DNA of 64,000 nucleotides from Psychrobacter namhaensis (GCF_016107545.1 NZ_JABASS010000001.1:372001-436000), one strand, 5' to 3'. Numbered from the stretch's first letter, positions 27,453-37,471 are shown. Notes: generated by a model not told the origin, from the letters alone. Numbers and translations are program-made.

Positions 27453-30095
27453 TTAACCATTTGCCGCCTTTAGTACACTATCTAAACTTTCAAGTACGTG
27501 TTTAGAGGCAGCATGCTTTTGCAAATCCACGAGCTTATCATGCGCCATTTGACGACGGGGCTCAGCCAATGTGTTCCATCGTGCCAGCACTTGTAATAAG
27601 CGTGAGGCCAATACGGGATTGGCATCATCCAGCTTTTTAATCACGCTGGTATAAATATCCAGACCTTCTTGTGTCCATAATACCGTAGGCTGTGAACTAA
27701 AGGCGCTAATGACTGAACGCACGCGATTGGGTGTGTTCCAATCAAAGTCTTCATGCTCAAGCAATGCTTGGATAACCTCAGTACTCACATTATCAGCAGA
27801 CGCTTGCACGCTAAACCATAAGTCAATGACCAAGTCATTCGCTTGAAAGCGTGTATAAAAGTCCGTCAGATACTCACTAGCATTTGCCACTTGGTGATTG
27901 ACCATGGCTTTCAATGCGCCAAAGCGTTCGGTCATACAGCTGGCATTGTTATACTGCTGCTGGGCCCACTCTACTGCGCCCTTGACGTTAGCCGTTAGCG
28001 CCATGTCAAGTACGACGTTGCGTAGGGCACGTGTGCCGCGAGCGTCAGCGCTATCGTCATAAGGTTGCATTGGCAATTGTTTATAAAGCTCTGCCCACTG
28101 ATCTTGCAGCGTATCTGCCACTTGTTGATACAAGCTGTCACGCTTCGCTTTAATCAACTCTGGATCGTAGTCTTTATGAATGGCAGACGCCAGCTCCTGT
28201 GCTGATGGAATATCAAGCAAGCGCGCAGCCAACATCGCATCATCAGCTGCTAATACGGGTAATGTTTGCGCCAACGCTTGCAAATATATATCAGGGCTGC
28301 TCTTTGTACCTTGACCTTGCAACAAAATACGATTAACGAGCATTTGGGTGACTTGCCAGCGGTTAAAACCATTGGTCTCATGTTTTAGCAAAAATGCCAA
28401 ATCTTCATCTTGATAATCATAATTCAGTTGCACAGGCGCGCTAAAGTCACGCAGCAATGACACCACAGGGTCGCTAGCTACCCCTTCAAAAACAAAGGTT
28501 TGCGTGGCTTGATCTAACAGCAGCATACGTTCAGCCACAATGTCACCAGAGTCCTTGTCAAACAGCGCCGTCGCTACTGGAATTGGCAAGGGTTTTGGTG
28601 CCTCAAAACCGCTCACGTGACGTGTTTGCTGACTCAATGTAATGGTTAACGTTTGCGCCGCAGCATCATAATCTTGGTGACCTGAGACGACTGGTGTGCC
28701 TGGTTGGCGATACCAATCGATGAACTCCTCTATTTTATCATCAGTGATACTGAGCGCCGATAAAAAGTCCTCAACGGTCACAGCTTGCCCATCATAACGG
28801 CGGAAGTACTCGTCTGTTCCCTTGCGAAAATCGTCTGGCCCCAAGGTATTGGCAATCATGCGTACGATTTCAGCGCCTTTCTCATAAACCGTCGTCGTAT
28901 AAAAATTATTGATCTCAACGAAACTCTCAGGACGCACAGGATGCGCAAGTGGCCCTGCATCCTCAGAAAACTGATGGGCACGCAAGGTGGCAACATCATC
29001 GATCCGCTGTACGGCACTCGACTGCTGATCCGCTGAAAACGATTGGTCACGATAAACCGTAAACCCTTCTTTTAAACATAGCTGGAACCAATCCCGACAA
29101 GTGATGCGGTTACCCGTCCAGTTGTGAAAGTACTCATGAGCGATAATGGCTTTGACGCTAAAACTACGCGCATCGGTCGTCGTCTCTGGACTCGACAATA
29201 CGCAAGCGGTATTAAAAATATTAAGCCCCTTGTTCTCCATCGCGCCCATATTAAATTGGCTGACCGCGACGATCATATAGCGATCTAAATCATAGGCTCG
29301 GCCATAATTCACCTCATCCCATTCCATGGCGTCTTTTAAGGCTTGCATACCGACATTACATTTATCAATATCGGCAGATTTTGCATACAGCTCAAGCGCA
29401 ACCTCTCGACCTTCGCTGGTGGTATAAACGTCTGTCAACACATCTAAATCAGCGACCACACAGGCAAACAGATAACTTGGCTTGTTAGTGGGATCATGCC
29501 AAATCGCATAATGACGGCTTGGCTCGTCCGCCACTTCACCGGCTTCGACTAAGTTACCATTGGCCAATAGCGTCGGATAGCGCTTATCCGCCTCAAGACG
29601 CGTGGTAAATATGGCCAGTACATCAGGACGGTCTGGATAAAAAGTAATCTTCCGAAAACCTTCTGGCTCACACTGGGTGACAAACATCGTATCATCACCA
29701 CTACCCGCCATATAAAAACCTTCAAGTGCGGTGTTGGTCTGCGGGCAGATGCGTACTTGAATCTCTAACGTCACTTGGTCAGGTGCGTTAACTATCGTGA
29801 GCTTACCCGCTTCTTGCTGATAGTCCCCAATAGCCAGTTGGTCGCCATTCATACTAATGGCCAGCAGCTCTAAATCTTCGCCAAATAACACGAGATCTCC
29901 TGCTGCTTGGCGTACCATTTGTAGCGTACTGTCTACCTGCGCATACGCTTCAAACAGCTTAATGTCTAAATCAACGGTTACCACATCAAAACTTGGCTTT
30001 TGATAATCTTTTAAGTTAATTTTATGCGGGGCATGCGGCGGTACATCGGGCATTTCAGGATTAATAATTTGAGCATCGGTTTCAGCAGTAGACAT
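27453..30095 (-). CDS. pepN: Aminopeptidase N (M1 family)
   Basis: A broad-specificity zinc aminopeptidase of the cytoplasm. The zinc motif HEYFHNW is at residues 320-326, with the third ligand in LKEGFTVYRDQ; the exopeptidase motif VSQFNMGAMENKGLN (GAMEN) precedes it. The 880-residue length and the E. coli-type C-terminal domain (DUF3458 Ig-like then helical) fit PepN rather than other M1 enzymes. It is transcribed alone and divergent from the 211-residue ORF at 30473. Confidence 0.96.
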   Translation of the reverse strand: MSTAETDAQIINPEMPDVPPHAPHKINLKDYQKPSFDVVTVDLDIKLFEAYAQVDSTLQMVRQAAGDLVLFGEDLELLAISMNGDQLAIGDYQQEAGKLTIVNAPDQVTLEIQVRICPQTNTALEGFYMAGSGDDTMFVTQCEPEGFRKITFYPDRPDVLAIFTTRLEADKRYPTLLANGNLVEAGEVADEPSRHYAIWHDPTNKPSYLFACVVADLDVLTDVYTTSEGREVALELYAKSADIDKCNVGMQALKDAMEWDEVNYGRAYDLDRYMIVAVSQFNMGAMENKGLNIFNTACVLSSPETTTDARSFSVKAIIAHEYFHNWTGNRITCRDWFQLCLKEGFTVYRDQSFSADQQSSAVQRIDDVATLRAHQFSEDAGPLAHPVRPESFVEINNFYTTTVYEKGAEIVRMIANTLGPDDFRKGTDEYFRRYDGQAVTVEDFLSALSITDDKIEEFIDWYRQPGTPVVSGHQDYDAAAQTLTITLSQQTRHVSGFEAPKPLPIPVATALFDKDSGDIVAERMLLLDQATQTFVFEGVASDPVVSLLRDFSAPVQLNYDYQDEDLAFLLKHETNGFNRWQVTQMLVNRILLQGQGTKSSPDIYLQALAQTLPVLAADDAMLAARLLDIPSAQELASAIHKDYDPELIKAKRDSLYQQVADTLQDQWAELYKQLPMQPYDDSADARGTRALRNVVLDMALTANVKGAVEWAQQQYNNASCMTERFGALKAMVNHQVANASEYLTDFYTRFQANDLVIDLWFSVQASADNVSTEVIQALLEHEDFDWNTPNRVRSVISAFSSQPTVLWTQEGLDIYTSVIKKLDDANPVLASRLLQVLARWNTLAEPRRQMAHDKLVDLQKHAASKHVLESLDSVLKAANG

Positions 30096-30472
30096 ATAAA
30101 TTCCTATTATTATTTATGACATAAACAGTTGGGTAGTATGGTGAGCGCCATTAGCGCTAACGGCAATGAACAAAACTTTAAGCAAATTTTTAAGACGATG
30201 GATTATCAATAAACCTATAGCCCATAAACTTATGGTTACATTGACCTAAACTGCCAATTTTCAAGTACAGACCTTAAAATTATTACATTGATAAGCCAGT
30301 ATGGATATCAGAATAGTGATTAAGGTAGAGATACGGTTGTCACGGCCACAGTCATAGAAAATTGACAAAAGGTATCAACCAAAAAATTGGCGTAAATCAT
30401 CCATTGGATAATGATCACGAAAATGATTTAATAGGTTTACCGATGACCACCACTCGATAAACGGCCTATTAT
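30096..30472. other. 377-bp divergent spacer upstream of pepN
   Basis: AT-rich promoter region for pepN (minus) and the hypothetical gene (plus). I see no repeat, RNA gene or clear operator in it. Confidence 0.4.
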
Positions 30473-31108
30473 ATGACAAAGCACACCGCCAGTCGCTCAG
30501 ACATTACGCTCCCCCTACTTATAGATTACATTGATGCTCTGCTGCCATCGCTAGTCACACAGATAAAAACACCAACTACCCCTGAACAGAAGGATGAAAG
30601 CACTGAGTTATTATGGGCGGTGCAAGACAATAATGCCCGCTTAGCCCTAAAATCACAACTCAAAGACCATGTCATGAGTAAAGATGATGATAAGGTAGCA
30701 GACGCTGGGACATTGCAGCCATTAACTTTATCAGAGCTGATACAGCAACCAACACCGGATCGTTATGAGCTTGCTTGCTTTTGGCTACCCACATTATCGT
30801 CAGAGCTGCTACAGCAATACATTCCCCTATTCATGCGCTATCGCGATCTTTATTCCGCCCATCTGCTAATCGCACTTGATAGCACCATAGACTTAAAGGC
30901 TTATGGATTTACTCCATTTGATATCTTAAGCGAGCAGTCTTTCGACGTTGATCGTGTGAACCAAAAACAATCACCTTCATCAGACACGCCGTCCCTAGTG
31001 TCCGCCACACTTTGGCAATTTAACCTATATGATTATAAACAATTACCCAATTGGCTCAATGCAGATTACTGGGCCAATCCTGAGAATTGGGGCAAACACC
31101 GTTGGTAG
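30473..31108 (+). CDS. Hypothetical protein, possibly DUF6231-like
   Basis: A soluble acidic protein of 211 residues without signal peptide or membrane segment. The C-terminus LWQFNLYDYKQLPNWLNADYW...NPENWGKHRW has the Trp-rich pattern I associate with the DUF6231 family, and YELACFWLP followed by RYRDLYSAHLLIALD resembles a small Rossmann-like half-domain. The family assignment is from memory and is tentative; the function is unknown. It precedes pal by 165 bp on the same strand but probably has a separate transcript. Confidence 0.7.
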   Translation: MTKHTASRSDITLPLLIDYIDALLPSLVTQIKTPTTPEQKDESTELLWAVQDNNARLALKSQLKDHVMSKDDDKVADAGTLQPLTLSELIQQPTPDRYELACFWLPTLSSELLQQYIPLFMRYRDLYSAHLLIALDSTIDLKAYGFTPFDILSEQSFDVDRVNQKQSPSSDTPSLVSATLWQFNLYDYKQLPNWLNADYWANPENWGKHRW

Positions 31109-31273
31109 TGGACAGCGATCAAAGCTTTGTATATCTGTTTGTAAATTCTAGAATTATTTACAGTAATACTACTTACATAAAGTAACACTTAGTATATGAT
31201 AGATAGTAAATGTCTAAGTTTTATCGCAAGCAGTTTAAAAAAACAAATTTAATTAAAATTTTAGGAGCTCATC

Positions 31274-31792
31274 ATGTCAACCAGTTTTTCTAAGATCGCG
31301 GTTCTTGCTATATTATCAAGCGCAGTTGCCCTAACCACAGGCTGTGCTACCAAACGTTCTACTTCTGAAGTAGTTGTGGCCCCGCTCGGTATTCCAAGTG
31401 GCCAAGCTGACTACACTGGCGCTGTCATCGTAGATAACCCAAATGCTGTTATCACTACCGCTGAGAACTTACAAGCGGTTGTCTATTTTGCTTTCGATAG
31501 TAGTGAGATTACCGCACAAGCAGCCAGTGTCTTGGACCAACACGCAGCGCTGCTAAGCTCAAATCCAGCAGCTGGCGTTGTTATCGCAGGTCACACTGAT
31601 GAGCGCGGTAGCCGTGAATATAACATGGCATTAGGTGAGCGCCGTGCCCAAGCCGCCCGTGACTATCTTGCTGCTCAAGGTGTGCCCGTAAACAATATCC
31701 GTGTCATCAGCTATGGTGAAGAACGCCCTGCAGTTACTGGTAACACTGAAGAAGCTTATGCACAAAACCGCCGTGCTGAGTTGTCTTACTAA
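31274..31792 (+). CDS. pal: Peptidoglycan-associated lipoprotein Pal (OmpA-like)
   Basis: An outer-membrane lipoprotein of the Tol-Pal complex that binds peptidoglycan and supports constriction. It has a signal peptide with lipobox LTTGC (Cys24) and a C-terminal OmpA-like domain (VVYFAFDSSEIT, GHTDERGSREYNMALGERRA, VISYGEERPAV, AQNRRAEL). The 172-residue length is typical. The strong AGGAG ribosome-binding site fits an abundant protein. The tol genes and ybgF are not adjacent, so it may be Pal or a Pal-like paralogue. Confidence 0.9.
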   Translation: MSTSFSKIAVLAILSSAVALTTGCATKRSTSEVVVAPLGIPSGQADYTGAVIVDNPNAVITTAENLQAVVYFAFDSSEITAQAASVLDQHAALLSSNPAAGVVIAGHTDERGSREYNMALGERRAQAARDYLAAQGVPVNNIRVISYGEERPAVTGNTEEAYAQNRRAELSY

Positions 31793-31837
31793 GACTGACG
31801 CAACCACCAATAACTAATAAAGCGTCGTTTAATTGAT

Positions 31838-31870
31838 AAAAGCCCAGTAATATTGATTGCTGGGCTTTTT
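31838..31870 (+). terminator. Intrinsic terminator after pal
   Basis: Stem AAAAGCCCAG / CTGGGCTTTTT with a 12-nt loop, 45 bp past the stop codon. Confidence 0.88.
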
Positions 31871-31914
31871 ACGGTTTATTAAACTAAGATAACTCACCCT
31901 ACTCGACACGATCA

Positions 31915-32712
31915 ATGATGCCAACGGTAAAATTAACCCATCTTCAATACACTCAGCTCAACCCGACGACATGGTGCGCCACTGCGCAAGTAAGCGAACC
32001 TTTGTGTCTAAGTTTTGATACCTTACGGGAAAAATCGTCATGGTTATTGGTTTTTAATACGTCGACTATACACTTTAATAAAATGGTTGGTCTTAACTGG
32101 CAGTACTGTAGTCCACGCGTTATTTTATCGGCTCGTGAGATGGCCCATCAACAACGCCAAATACAGCGTAAAGGGGTGCGATTATTGCTACAGCAGCTCT
32201 TAAATTATCTAGAGCTTCGCGATACACTGGATGAATCAGACTTCCCCTATCAGCTTATCGACAGTAAACACTATGTGTGCTTTAGTCACACAGGTGCTAC
32301 CCAAAAAAAAGCGATTAATCCAAACCTGAATCAGTCGTTGAATACGCGTTCAAATAGTAAAGTCGCTGTCACTATTAGCCGTCATCGACCTATAGGCATT
32401 GATATAGAGACTAACGACGTTGCATGGCATGTGGCGCAGCGTTTTTACTCAGACAATGAGCTTAGGGTCATACAGTCATTGCCAACCAGCCAACGTGACA
32501 TTATCACTAAACTACTCTGGCAAATAAAAGAAAGCTTTATAAAAATTCATCAATACAAACTGGCACAAGGTTTAGGAGTAGATTATTCATACCTCATTGC
32601 TGATTTACTGAACGCTATTAGAGACCCGTCACTTTTGTGGGTCACGGCTGACTATCGCTCGCAATACCATGTTGCTATCCTACCCATTCAGCAAACTGTG
32701 GTTATTTTTTAG
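31915..32712 (+). CDS. 4'-phosphopantetheinyl transferase superfamily protein
   Basis: Transfers the phosphopantetheine arm of coenzyme A to a carrier protein. The two family motifs are present: GIDIE (161-165) and WQIKESFIK (Trp202, Lys205, Glu206). Size and domain layout (265 residues, duplicated half) fit the Sfp/Gsp/EntD-like group rather than the short AcpS. No NRPS, PKS or siderophore genes are in the window, so the carrier protein is unknown. Two consecutive ATGs make the exact start uncertain by one codon. Confidence 0.85.
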   Translation: MMPTVKLTHLQYTQLNPTTWCATAQVSEPLCLSFDTLREKSSWLLVFNTSTIHFNKMVGLNWQYCSPRVILSAREMAHQQRQIQRKGVRLLLQQLLNYLELRDTLDESDFPYQLIDSKHYVCFSHTGATQKKAINPNLNQSLNTRSNSKVAVTISRHRPIGIDIETNDVAWHVAQRFYSDNELRVIQSLPTSQRDIITKLLWQIKESFIKIHQYKLAQGLGVDYSYLIADLLNAIRDPSLLWVTADYRSQYHVAILPIQQTVVIF

Positions 32713-32764
32713 AGAAGTGATCACTGTACGACTTTTAAGACATTGCTTTTTCTTTACTTTAAAC

Positions 32765-32798
32765 AAAAAAAACGATCCTTTTTAGGATCGTTTTTTTT
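32765..32798. terminator. Bidirectional terminator between PPTase and outer-membrane protein genes
   Basis: A8-CGATCCT, loop TTT, AGGATCG-T8: a perfect stem with A and T tracts on both sides at a convergent junction. Confidence 0.93.
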
Positions 32799-32839
32799 CT
32801 TACTTTTCTTCTAACGACAGTATTTAAACTGGGCTTGGC

Positions 32840-33676
32840 TTAGAAGCGGTAAGTAGCACCAAGTTTGACAATTGGCATCCACTCAAGATAGTCTTTATCT
32901 TCTAACTCTGTTTCAGCAGCAGCAGCAGCGTCAACAGCCACAGCATTCAAAGGGTTCGTAGCACGCACTGTAGCGTCAGTTTTACCCATATAAGCTGCAC
33001 CTAGCTCACCAAATAGACCGAAGTTATTAGTGATGTTAGGACGGAAGCCAATAGTAGCATAAGGTGCTAACTTATTACGATGCTCTAGTGAACCTTCTAA
33101 AGTTTCACCGTTACCTACAAGATAATCTTCATCATCAATCGTGAAAACACCATCTTCAGCACTTGCACGCACATCGATATCGTTATCAGGTACGATGATA
33201 CCAGCGCCCATTGTGAACCAGTTACCAGCAGGACGTAACTGCACGCCTAGGTATGGGTTGCTAAAATCTGCATCAACATCATAGTTGACGTCATCTACAT
33301 CAACGTCACCGCCAAAAAGATCAGCGACATCGCCACCAGCCCAACCAGCTTGTAGTTCAGTTTTCTCGTTTAGTGACCAACCGATGTTAGCACCATAACC
33401 CAGTGTACCAACTTCAGCACTAACTGAGGCTGGGTTCACTACTTTGCTAAAGAAACCTTTAGTACCACCAACGATAGCGCCAGTTGTATTGCTTACCACA
33501 CCAGCGTCCGCATCGTATGCATAAGAAGCAGGCTCTGCTTCATAAGCAACCGCTACCGGCTCAGCTTCATAAACAACGGCATCATTGTCATCAACAACGA
33601 TCACTGGCTCAGCAGCTAGTGCAGCACTTGATGCTAAAACGGCAGCAGAAATTGCTGTTAATTTAATAGTTTTCAT
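32840..33676 (-). CDS. Acidic outer-membrane beta-barrel protein
   Basis: A 278-residue exported protein with a clear signal peptide (AVLASSAALAAE) and a C-terminal ...KLGATYRF ending in Phe, the usual outer-membrane barrel signal. The body has alternating strands (YGANIGWSLNEKTELQAGWAG, NPYLGVQLRP, WFTMGAGIIVP, YATIGFRPNI). The first mature ~35 residues hold a repeat of AV-x-YEAEP units, and the whole protein is very rich in Asp and Glu. I do not recognise a specific porin family; a small 8-10-stranded barrel is likely. Codon use and a promoter region of nearly 600 bp suggest strong expression, which is inference. Confidence 0.82.
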   Translation of the reverse strand: MKTIKLTAISAAVLASSAALAAEPVIVVDDNDAVVYEAEPVAVAYEAEPASYAYDADAGVVSNTTGAIVGGTKGFFSKVVNPASVSAEVGTLGYGANIGWSLNEKTELQAGWAGGDVADLFGGDVDVDDVNYDVDADFSNPYLGVQLRPAGNWFTMGAGIIVPDNDIDVRASAEDGVFTIDDEDYLVGNGETLEGSLEHRNKLAPYATIGFRPNITNNFGLFGELGAAYMGKTDATVRATNPLNAVAVDAAAAAETELEDKDYLEWMPIVKLGATYRF

Positions 33677-34267
33677 AAATACTCTCCTAAAGTGTGGAAT
33701 AAATCGCCCATAAAAAAATGATTATCTCGCTTTTGTGAATCAACCATTTTGTTGAGCAGATTAAAACAATTTTGCCTCAAAAAGTCACCCCTGAAGGCGC
33801 GCTTTTTATTTGCTATTATGTAAAGATTGCATAGGTATTGTAATAATTACCCTACCAACCTGCAAAACTTCGCCTTTTAGTTACACAATGCTCCTAAAGT
33901 AACCAAACAGCCTCGACATGAATATTAAGTGGCTTAATGTTCATGTAAAGGTATTACAAAATATGTCATTATAATGACTTACCTGCTTATTCAACTCAAG
34001 GGTAGTTATATAGCTTATTACTACAGTTTGTTGTGTTTTGTGAGCTAACGTAGCTATTCTTACTTTAAAACGAAATTCCAGACATATAGGCAGTCATGTA
34101 AATATTGCTATATAGTGTGACTAACGCTTGTCTGCGCTTGATATTATGCTAAATTAGAGTGAGTGATGAGTGTGGCGTAAGCCTTTGAATTGTCCCGTTT
34201 GTCCTATTTATAAATATCTTGCAATGTTTGCCGCTGTATTCTTTATTATTACTATTGAGCCATTTAT
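33677..34267. other. 591-bp divergent spacer between the outer-membrane protein and IclR genes
   Basis: No coding sequence or RNA gene seen. It contains a near-perfect 14-bp inverted repeat at 33916-33946 and presumably the two divergent promoters. Confidence 0.5.
33916..33946. repeat. Near-perfect dyad between omp and iclR genes
   Basis: Arms ACATGAATATTAAG and CTTAATGTTCATGT (13 of 14 pairs) around a TGG loop. It lies 240 bp from the omp start and 322 bp from the iclR start. It could be a regulator site or a stable RNA hairpin; no T tract follows. Confidence 0.5.
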
Positions 34268-35026
34268 ATGCCTAAAGTATCGTCGATCACCCGTGTGCTA
34301 GAAATCATAGAGGCGGTATCTTATGCGTCTCTGCCTCTATCGCCCCTTGAGCTGTCACAAGAGCTAGATATACCTAAGCCGACCATTCACAGATTGATTC
34401 AGAATTTGGTCGATGAAGGGTTTTTGACCGTCGATATTGGTGGCGGTATTATTCCTGGTAAGCGGGTACGTAACCTAAGTGTTGAGCTTTGGCAGCAGCG
34501 GCTATTTTTTAATGAGCGGCAAATGATCTTGCAAAAGCTGGTTGACGAAATTAAAGAAACCTGCGGTATTGGTGTGCCCTATCATATGGATATGATCTAT
34601 ACCAACCGAGCACAAACGACCTTACCGCTACAGATTTATCTACCCGTGGGCGCAAAATCTCCCATGTGGTGCACCGCCACGGGCAAGCTATACCTAAGCC
34701 AGTTATCTGCTACCAGTCGCCACAAAATACTACAAGGTTTACCGTTAGATAAATTTACTAAAAACACCATTACCGATATTGATGCCTTAAATGACGAGCT
34801 TGACCGTATTGCTGAAACGGGCATCGGTATAGACAATGAAGAGTTTATCTCTGAAATGGTGGCAGTGGCAGTACCTATATTGGATAAGAAGTCACGCTAT
34901 CTAGCCTCACTATACATGCATGCACCAACCATACGAGTATCTTTAGATGAGCTATTGACGCATGTACCACGTCTACAAAAAGCAGCACAGGATGTTCAGG
35001 CTCTTGTGTACGATCTACAAAGCTAA
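34268..35026 (+). CDS. IclR family transcriptional regulator
   Basis: A 252-residue regulator with an N-terminal winged helix (ITRVLEIIEAV, LSPLELSQELDIPKPTIHRLIQNLVDEGFL) and a C-terminal IclR effector domain (LQIYLPVGAKSPMWCTATGKLYLS, DNEEFISEMVAVAVPI). The effector domain normally binds small organic acids. It converges on the valine-degradation genes and is the nearest regulator to them, so control of that operon is plausible but unproved; IclR proteins often sit divergently rather than convergently with their targets. Confidence 0.92.
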   Translation: MPKVSSITRVLEIIEAVSYASLPLSPLELSQELDIPKPTIHRLIQNLVDEGFLTVDIGGGIIPGKRVRNLSVELWQQRLFFNERQMILQKLVDEIKETCGIGVPYHMDMIYTNRAQTTLPLQIYLPVGAKSPMWCTATGKLYLSQLSATSRHKILQGLPLDKFTKNTITDIDALNDELDRIAETGIGIDNEEFISEMVAVAVPILDKKSRYLASLYMHAPTIRVSLDELLTHVPRLQKAAQDVQALVYDLQS

Positions 35027-35046
35027 AAGCACCTAACAGTAAAAAT

Positions 35047-35083
35047 AAAAAAGTCTGCCCTATTCAATAGGGCAGACTTTTTT
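35047..35083. terminator. Bidirectional terminator between iclR and mmsB genes
   Basis: A6-GTCTGCCCTAT, loop TCA, ATAGGGCAGAC-T6, a perfect stem at a convergent junction. It closes both the regulator transcript and the valine-degradation operon. Confidence 0.94.
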
Positions 35084-35169
35084 ATTTTACTTCTACGCAT
35101 ATATCTCAGCTACAACTTACATCACCAAATCAAATTAAGAATGTGTCACTGAGAGATACAGTGGCAATA

Positions 35170-36105
35170 CTAGGACAGCACTGAGCTATCGTGACGCCCC
35201 ATAATACTTGAGAAGTCCTTATCACCATTCTCTACAGTATGAGCCTCATAAAGCTCTGTCGCCTTGGCCCCCATTGGCGTTTCGACATTGGTATCCTGAG
35301 CCGTTTGCATGGCCAGATTGAGGTCTTTTTGCATCAGCTTACTCATAAATCCACCTTGATAGCCATTACTAGAAGGCACATTTTCCATGACTTGGGGATA
35401 AGGATTATAGACTTCTAATGTCCAGTTGCGACCTGAGCTTTGTAGCATAATGTCTGATAATACTTTGGGGTCTAAGCCATTTTTAACCCCTAAGTTAATG
35501 GCTTCGGCCGTTCCTGCCATGAGAATACCCAGTAGCATGTTATTACAGATTTTTGCAACTTGTCCTGCCCCATGGTCGCCGGCATGAAAAATATTTTTTC
35601 CCATCACAGCTAGTATTGGTTCAGCTTTGGCAAAGGCATGAACGCTACCACCCACAATGAAGGTTAAGCTACCAGCGACTGCACCGCCTGTACCACCAGA
35701 GACTGGTGCATCCAAGAAATCTATACCAAGGTTACTTGCTGCCTCCGCTACTACCGTCGCGTCAGCCGCTGCTATCGTGCTGCTGTCAATGACCAGTGTG
35801 CCTTTGGGCAACTCTGCAAGTAAGCCATTTTCACCTAAATAAACAGAATGAACATGCTTGCCCGCTGGCAACATACTGATAACAACTTGAGCGTTACTTG
35901 CTGCGTCTTTAGGGCTATCAGCAACGCTTGCTCCTGCTTGCTGTAGACGCTGTGTCGCTGATTCAGACAAATCATATACAGATAGCGAATACCCTGCTTT
36001 TAACAGGTTCTCCGCCATCGGCGCTCCCATATTACCAAGCCCGATAAAGGCTATGTTTGGCTTAGCACCATTTTTATCAGTCGTACTTGTATTTTGTGTA
36101 CCCAT
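35170..36105 (-). CDS. mmsB: 3-hydroxyisobutyrate dehydrogenase
   Basis: Oxidises 3-hydroxyisobutyrate to methylmalonate semialdehyde with NAD in valine breakdown. The protein has the dinucleotide motif IAFIGLGNMGAPMAENLLKAGY, the substrate-binding DAPVSGGTGGAVAGSL, and the catalytic Lys region GAGQVAKICNNMLLG, all hallmarks of the beta-hydroxyacid dehydrogenase family. A ~17-residue polar N-terminal tail precedes the fold. It is the last gene of the cluster, downstream of the hydrolase that makes its substrate. Confidence 0.94.
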   Translation of the reverse strand: MGTQNTSTTDKNGAKPNIAFIGLGNMGAPMAENLLKAGYSLSVYDLSESATQRLQQAGASVADSPKDAASNAQVVISMLPAGKHVHSVYLGENGLLAELPKGTLVIDSSTIAAADATVVAEAASNLGIDFLDAPVSGGTGGAVAGSLTFIVGGSVHAFAKAEPILAVMGKNIFHAGDHGAGQVAKICNNMLLGILMAGTAEAINLGVKNGLDPKVLSDIMLQSSGRNWTLEVYNPYPQVMENVPSSNGYQGGFMSKLMQKDLNLAMQTAQDTNVETPMGAKATELYEAHTVENGDKDFSSIMGRHDSSVLS

Positions 36106-36217
36106 CTCATCACTCCTTGATGATTGCTTATGTAGGACATTACTACAGATAGTCTGTCATTATTTTTTTGAGGCTAATTTATATCTCATACTTACGCTGC
36201 TTTGGTAAGCCAAATCT

Positions 36218-37471
36218 TTAGCGCACAAGCTCATTGCCTAACGCGTTTTCACTCAACCAATCGCCCAAAGGATGCTCGCCTTTGGGATAAGGATTTACAA
36301 AATGCTGTTGAATGTATGCGTGCCCTTCTGCACTCAAACAGTCGGCCAATGAACGTGACCACTGCGGATTGCGATCTTTGTCAATTAGTAGCGCCCGCAC
36401 CCCTTCTTTGAAGTCCGGATTGGCGGCACAATGTACGGCCACATTGGTCTCTAAATATAAAACTTGCTCTATCGATAAATCAGTGACTTTATGATAAAGC
36501 GCATAGGTCAAAGCCGCAGTCGTGGGGCAACCGTGACGATAGGTTGCGACAGCTCGCTGTGTCCAGCTATCCTCAGCAAAGGCTGCATCTAACTGTGCCA
36601 GCGCTTCATCACTTTGGAGTACAGCATCAATATCCCCTAAGCCGCCGCTGTTCATCAATTGCTGTATAGGACGCCAATAGGTAGCCAACTTGCTAGGAGG
36701 TAAATCAGCCACTGGTTGCGCGGCAAGTGCACGGCTAACGATGCGATGAGCGCTATGATCATGACTGTTATCTGTGTTACTAGAATCCGTTGCCGCTTGC
36801 CAATTACTCTGTCTTAAGCGCTGAATAACAGCATCATAGTCACTACTGGCGACTGCATACTCTGCCAGATTGGCCAATAGAGCATCGTTACCATTACACA
36901 TCGCGCCCGTCAGCCCTAAAAACAAACCAGTTTTGGCTGGCATGCGCTGTAAAAACCAACTGCCCGAGGCATCAGGAAACAGGCCAATAGTCACCTCAGG
37001 CATGGCAAAACGCGTGCGCTCAGTAACCAAGCGATGACTGCACGCCGCCATCAGTCCCATCCCGCCACCCATAATGATGCCATTCCCCCAAAGTATTAAT
37101 GGTTTGGCATAAAAATGCATCTGCCGGTAGAGACGATATTCATGACTAAAAAACTCTGTCGCATACGGGTTTGGCAGTGGCGCACTGGTAGACATACTGT
37201 CATACAGCTTACGGATATCACCGCCAGCACAAAACGCTTTATCGCCTGCCCCTTTTAATACTAAAGCAACTATTTGATCATCACTCTGCCACTGCTCTAA
37301 CTGTGCTGATAGTAACTGGCACATATCAACGCTCAAGGCATTCAAAGACTTAGGCGTGTTTAACGTCATGATGCCGATCAGATGGCCGCAATCTGTCGGC
37401 TCAGTATCAAATAACACCGATGCTTCCTGCTCTACAATTTTTTGATTATTACTATCATCCGTTGCTGTCAT
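36218..37471 (-). CDS. 3-hydroxyisobutyryl-CoA hydrolase (crotonase fold)
   Basis: Releases 3-hydroxyisobutyrate from its CoA ester in valine catabolism. The 417-residue protein is a long crotonase-family member; the C-terminal ~150-residue extension, KGAGDKAFCAGGDIRKLY, GNGIIMGGGMGLMAACSHRLVTE and MPEVTIGLFPDASGSWFL with the catalytic Glu/Asp region are the HIBYL-CoA hydrolase pattern. I chose ATG 37471 because AGGTG lies 6 nt upstream; a GTG three codons earlier is weaker. A MITE-like element ends 45 bp upstream of this start, so expression may depend on read-through or on element sequence. Confidence 0.92.
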   Translation of the reverse strand: MTATDDSNNQKIVEQEASVLFDTEPTDCGHLIGIMTLNTPKSLNALSVDMCQLLSAQLEQWQSDDQIVALVLKGAGDKAFCAGGDIRKLYDSMSTSAPLPNPYATEFFSHEYRLYRQMHFYAKPLILWGNGIIMGGGMGLMAACSHRLVTERTRFAMPEVTIGLFPDASGSWFLQRMPAKTGLFLGLTGAMCNGNDALLANLAEYAVASSDYDAVIQRLRQSNWQAATDSSNTDNSHDHSAHRIVSRALAAQPVADLPPSKLATYWRPIQQLMNSGGLGDIDAVLQSDEALAQLDAAFAEDSWTQRAVATYRHGCPTTAALTYALYHKVTDLSIEQVLYLETNVAVHCAANPDFKEGVRALLIDKDRNPQWSRSLADCLSAEGHAYIQQHFVNPYPKGEHPLGDWLSENALGNELVR

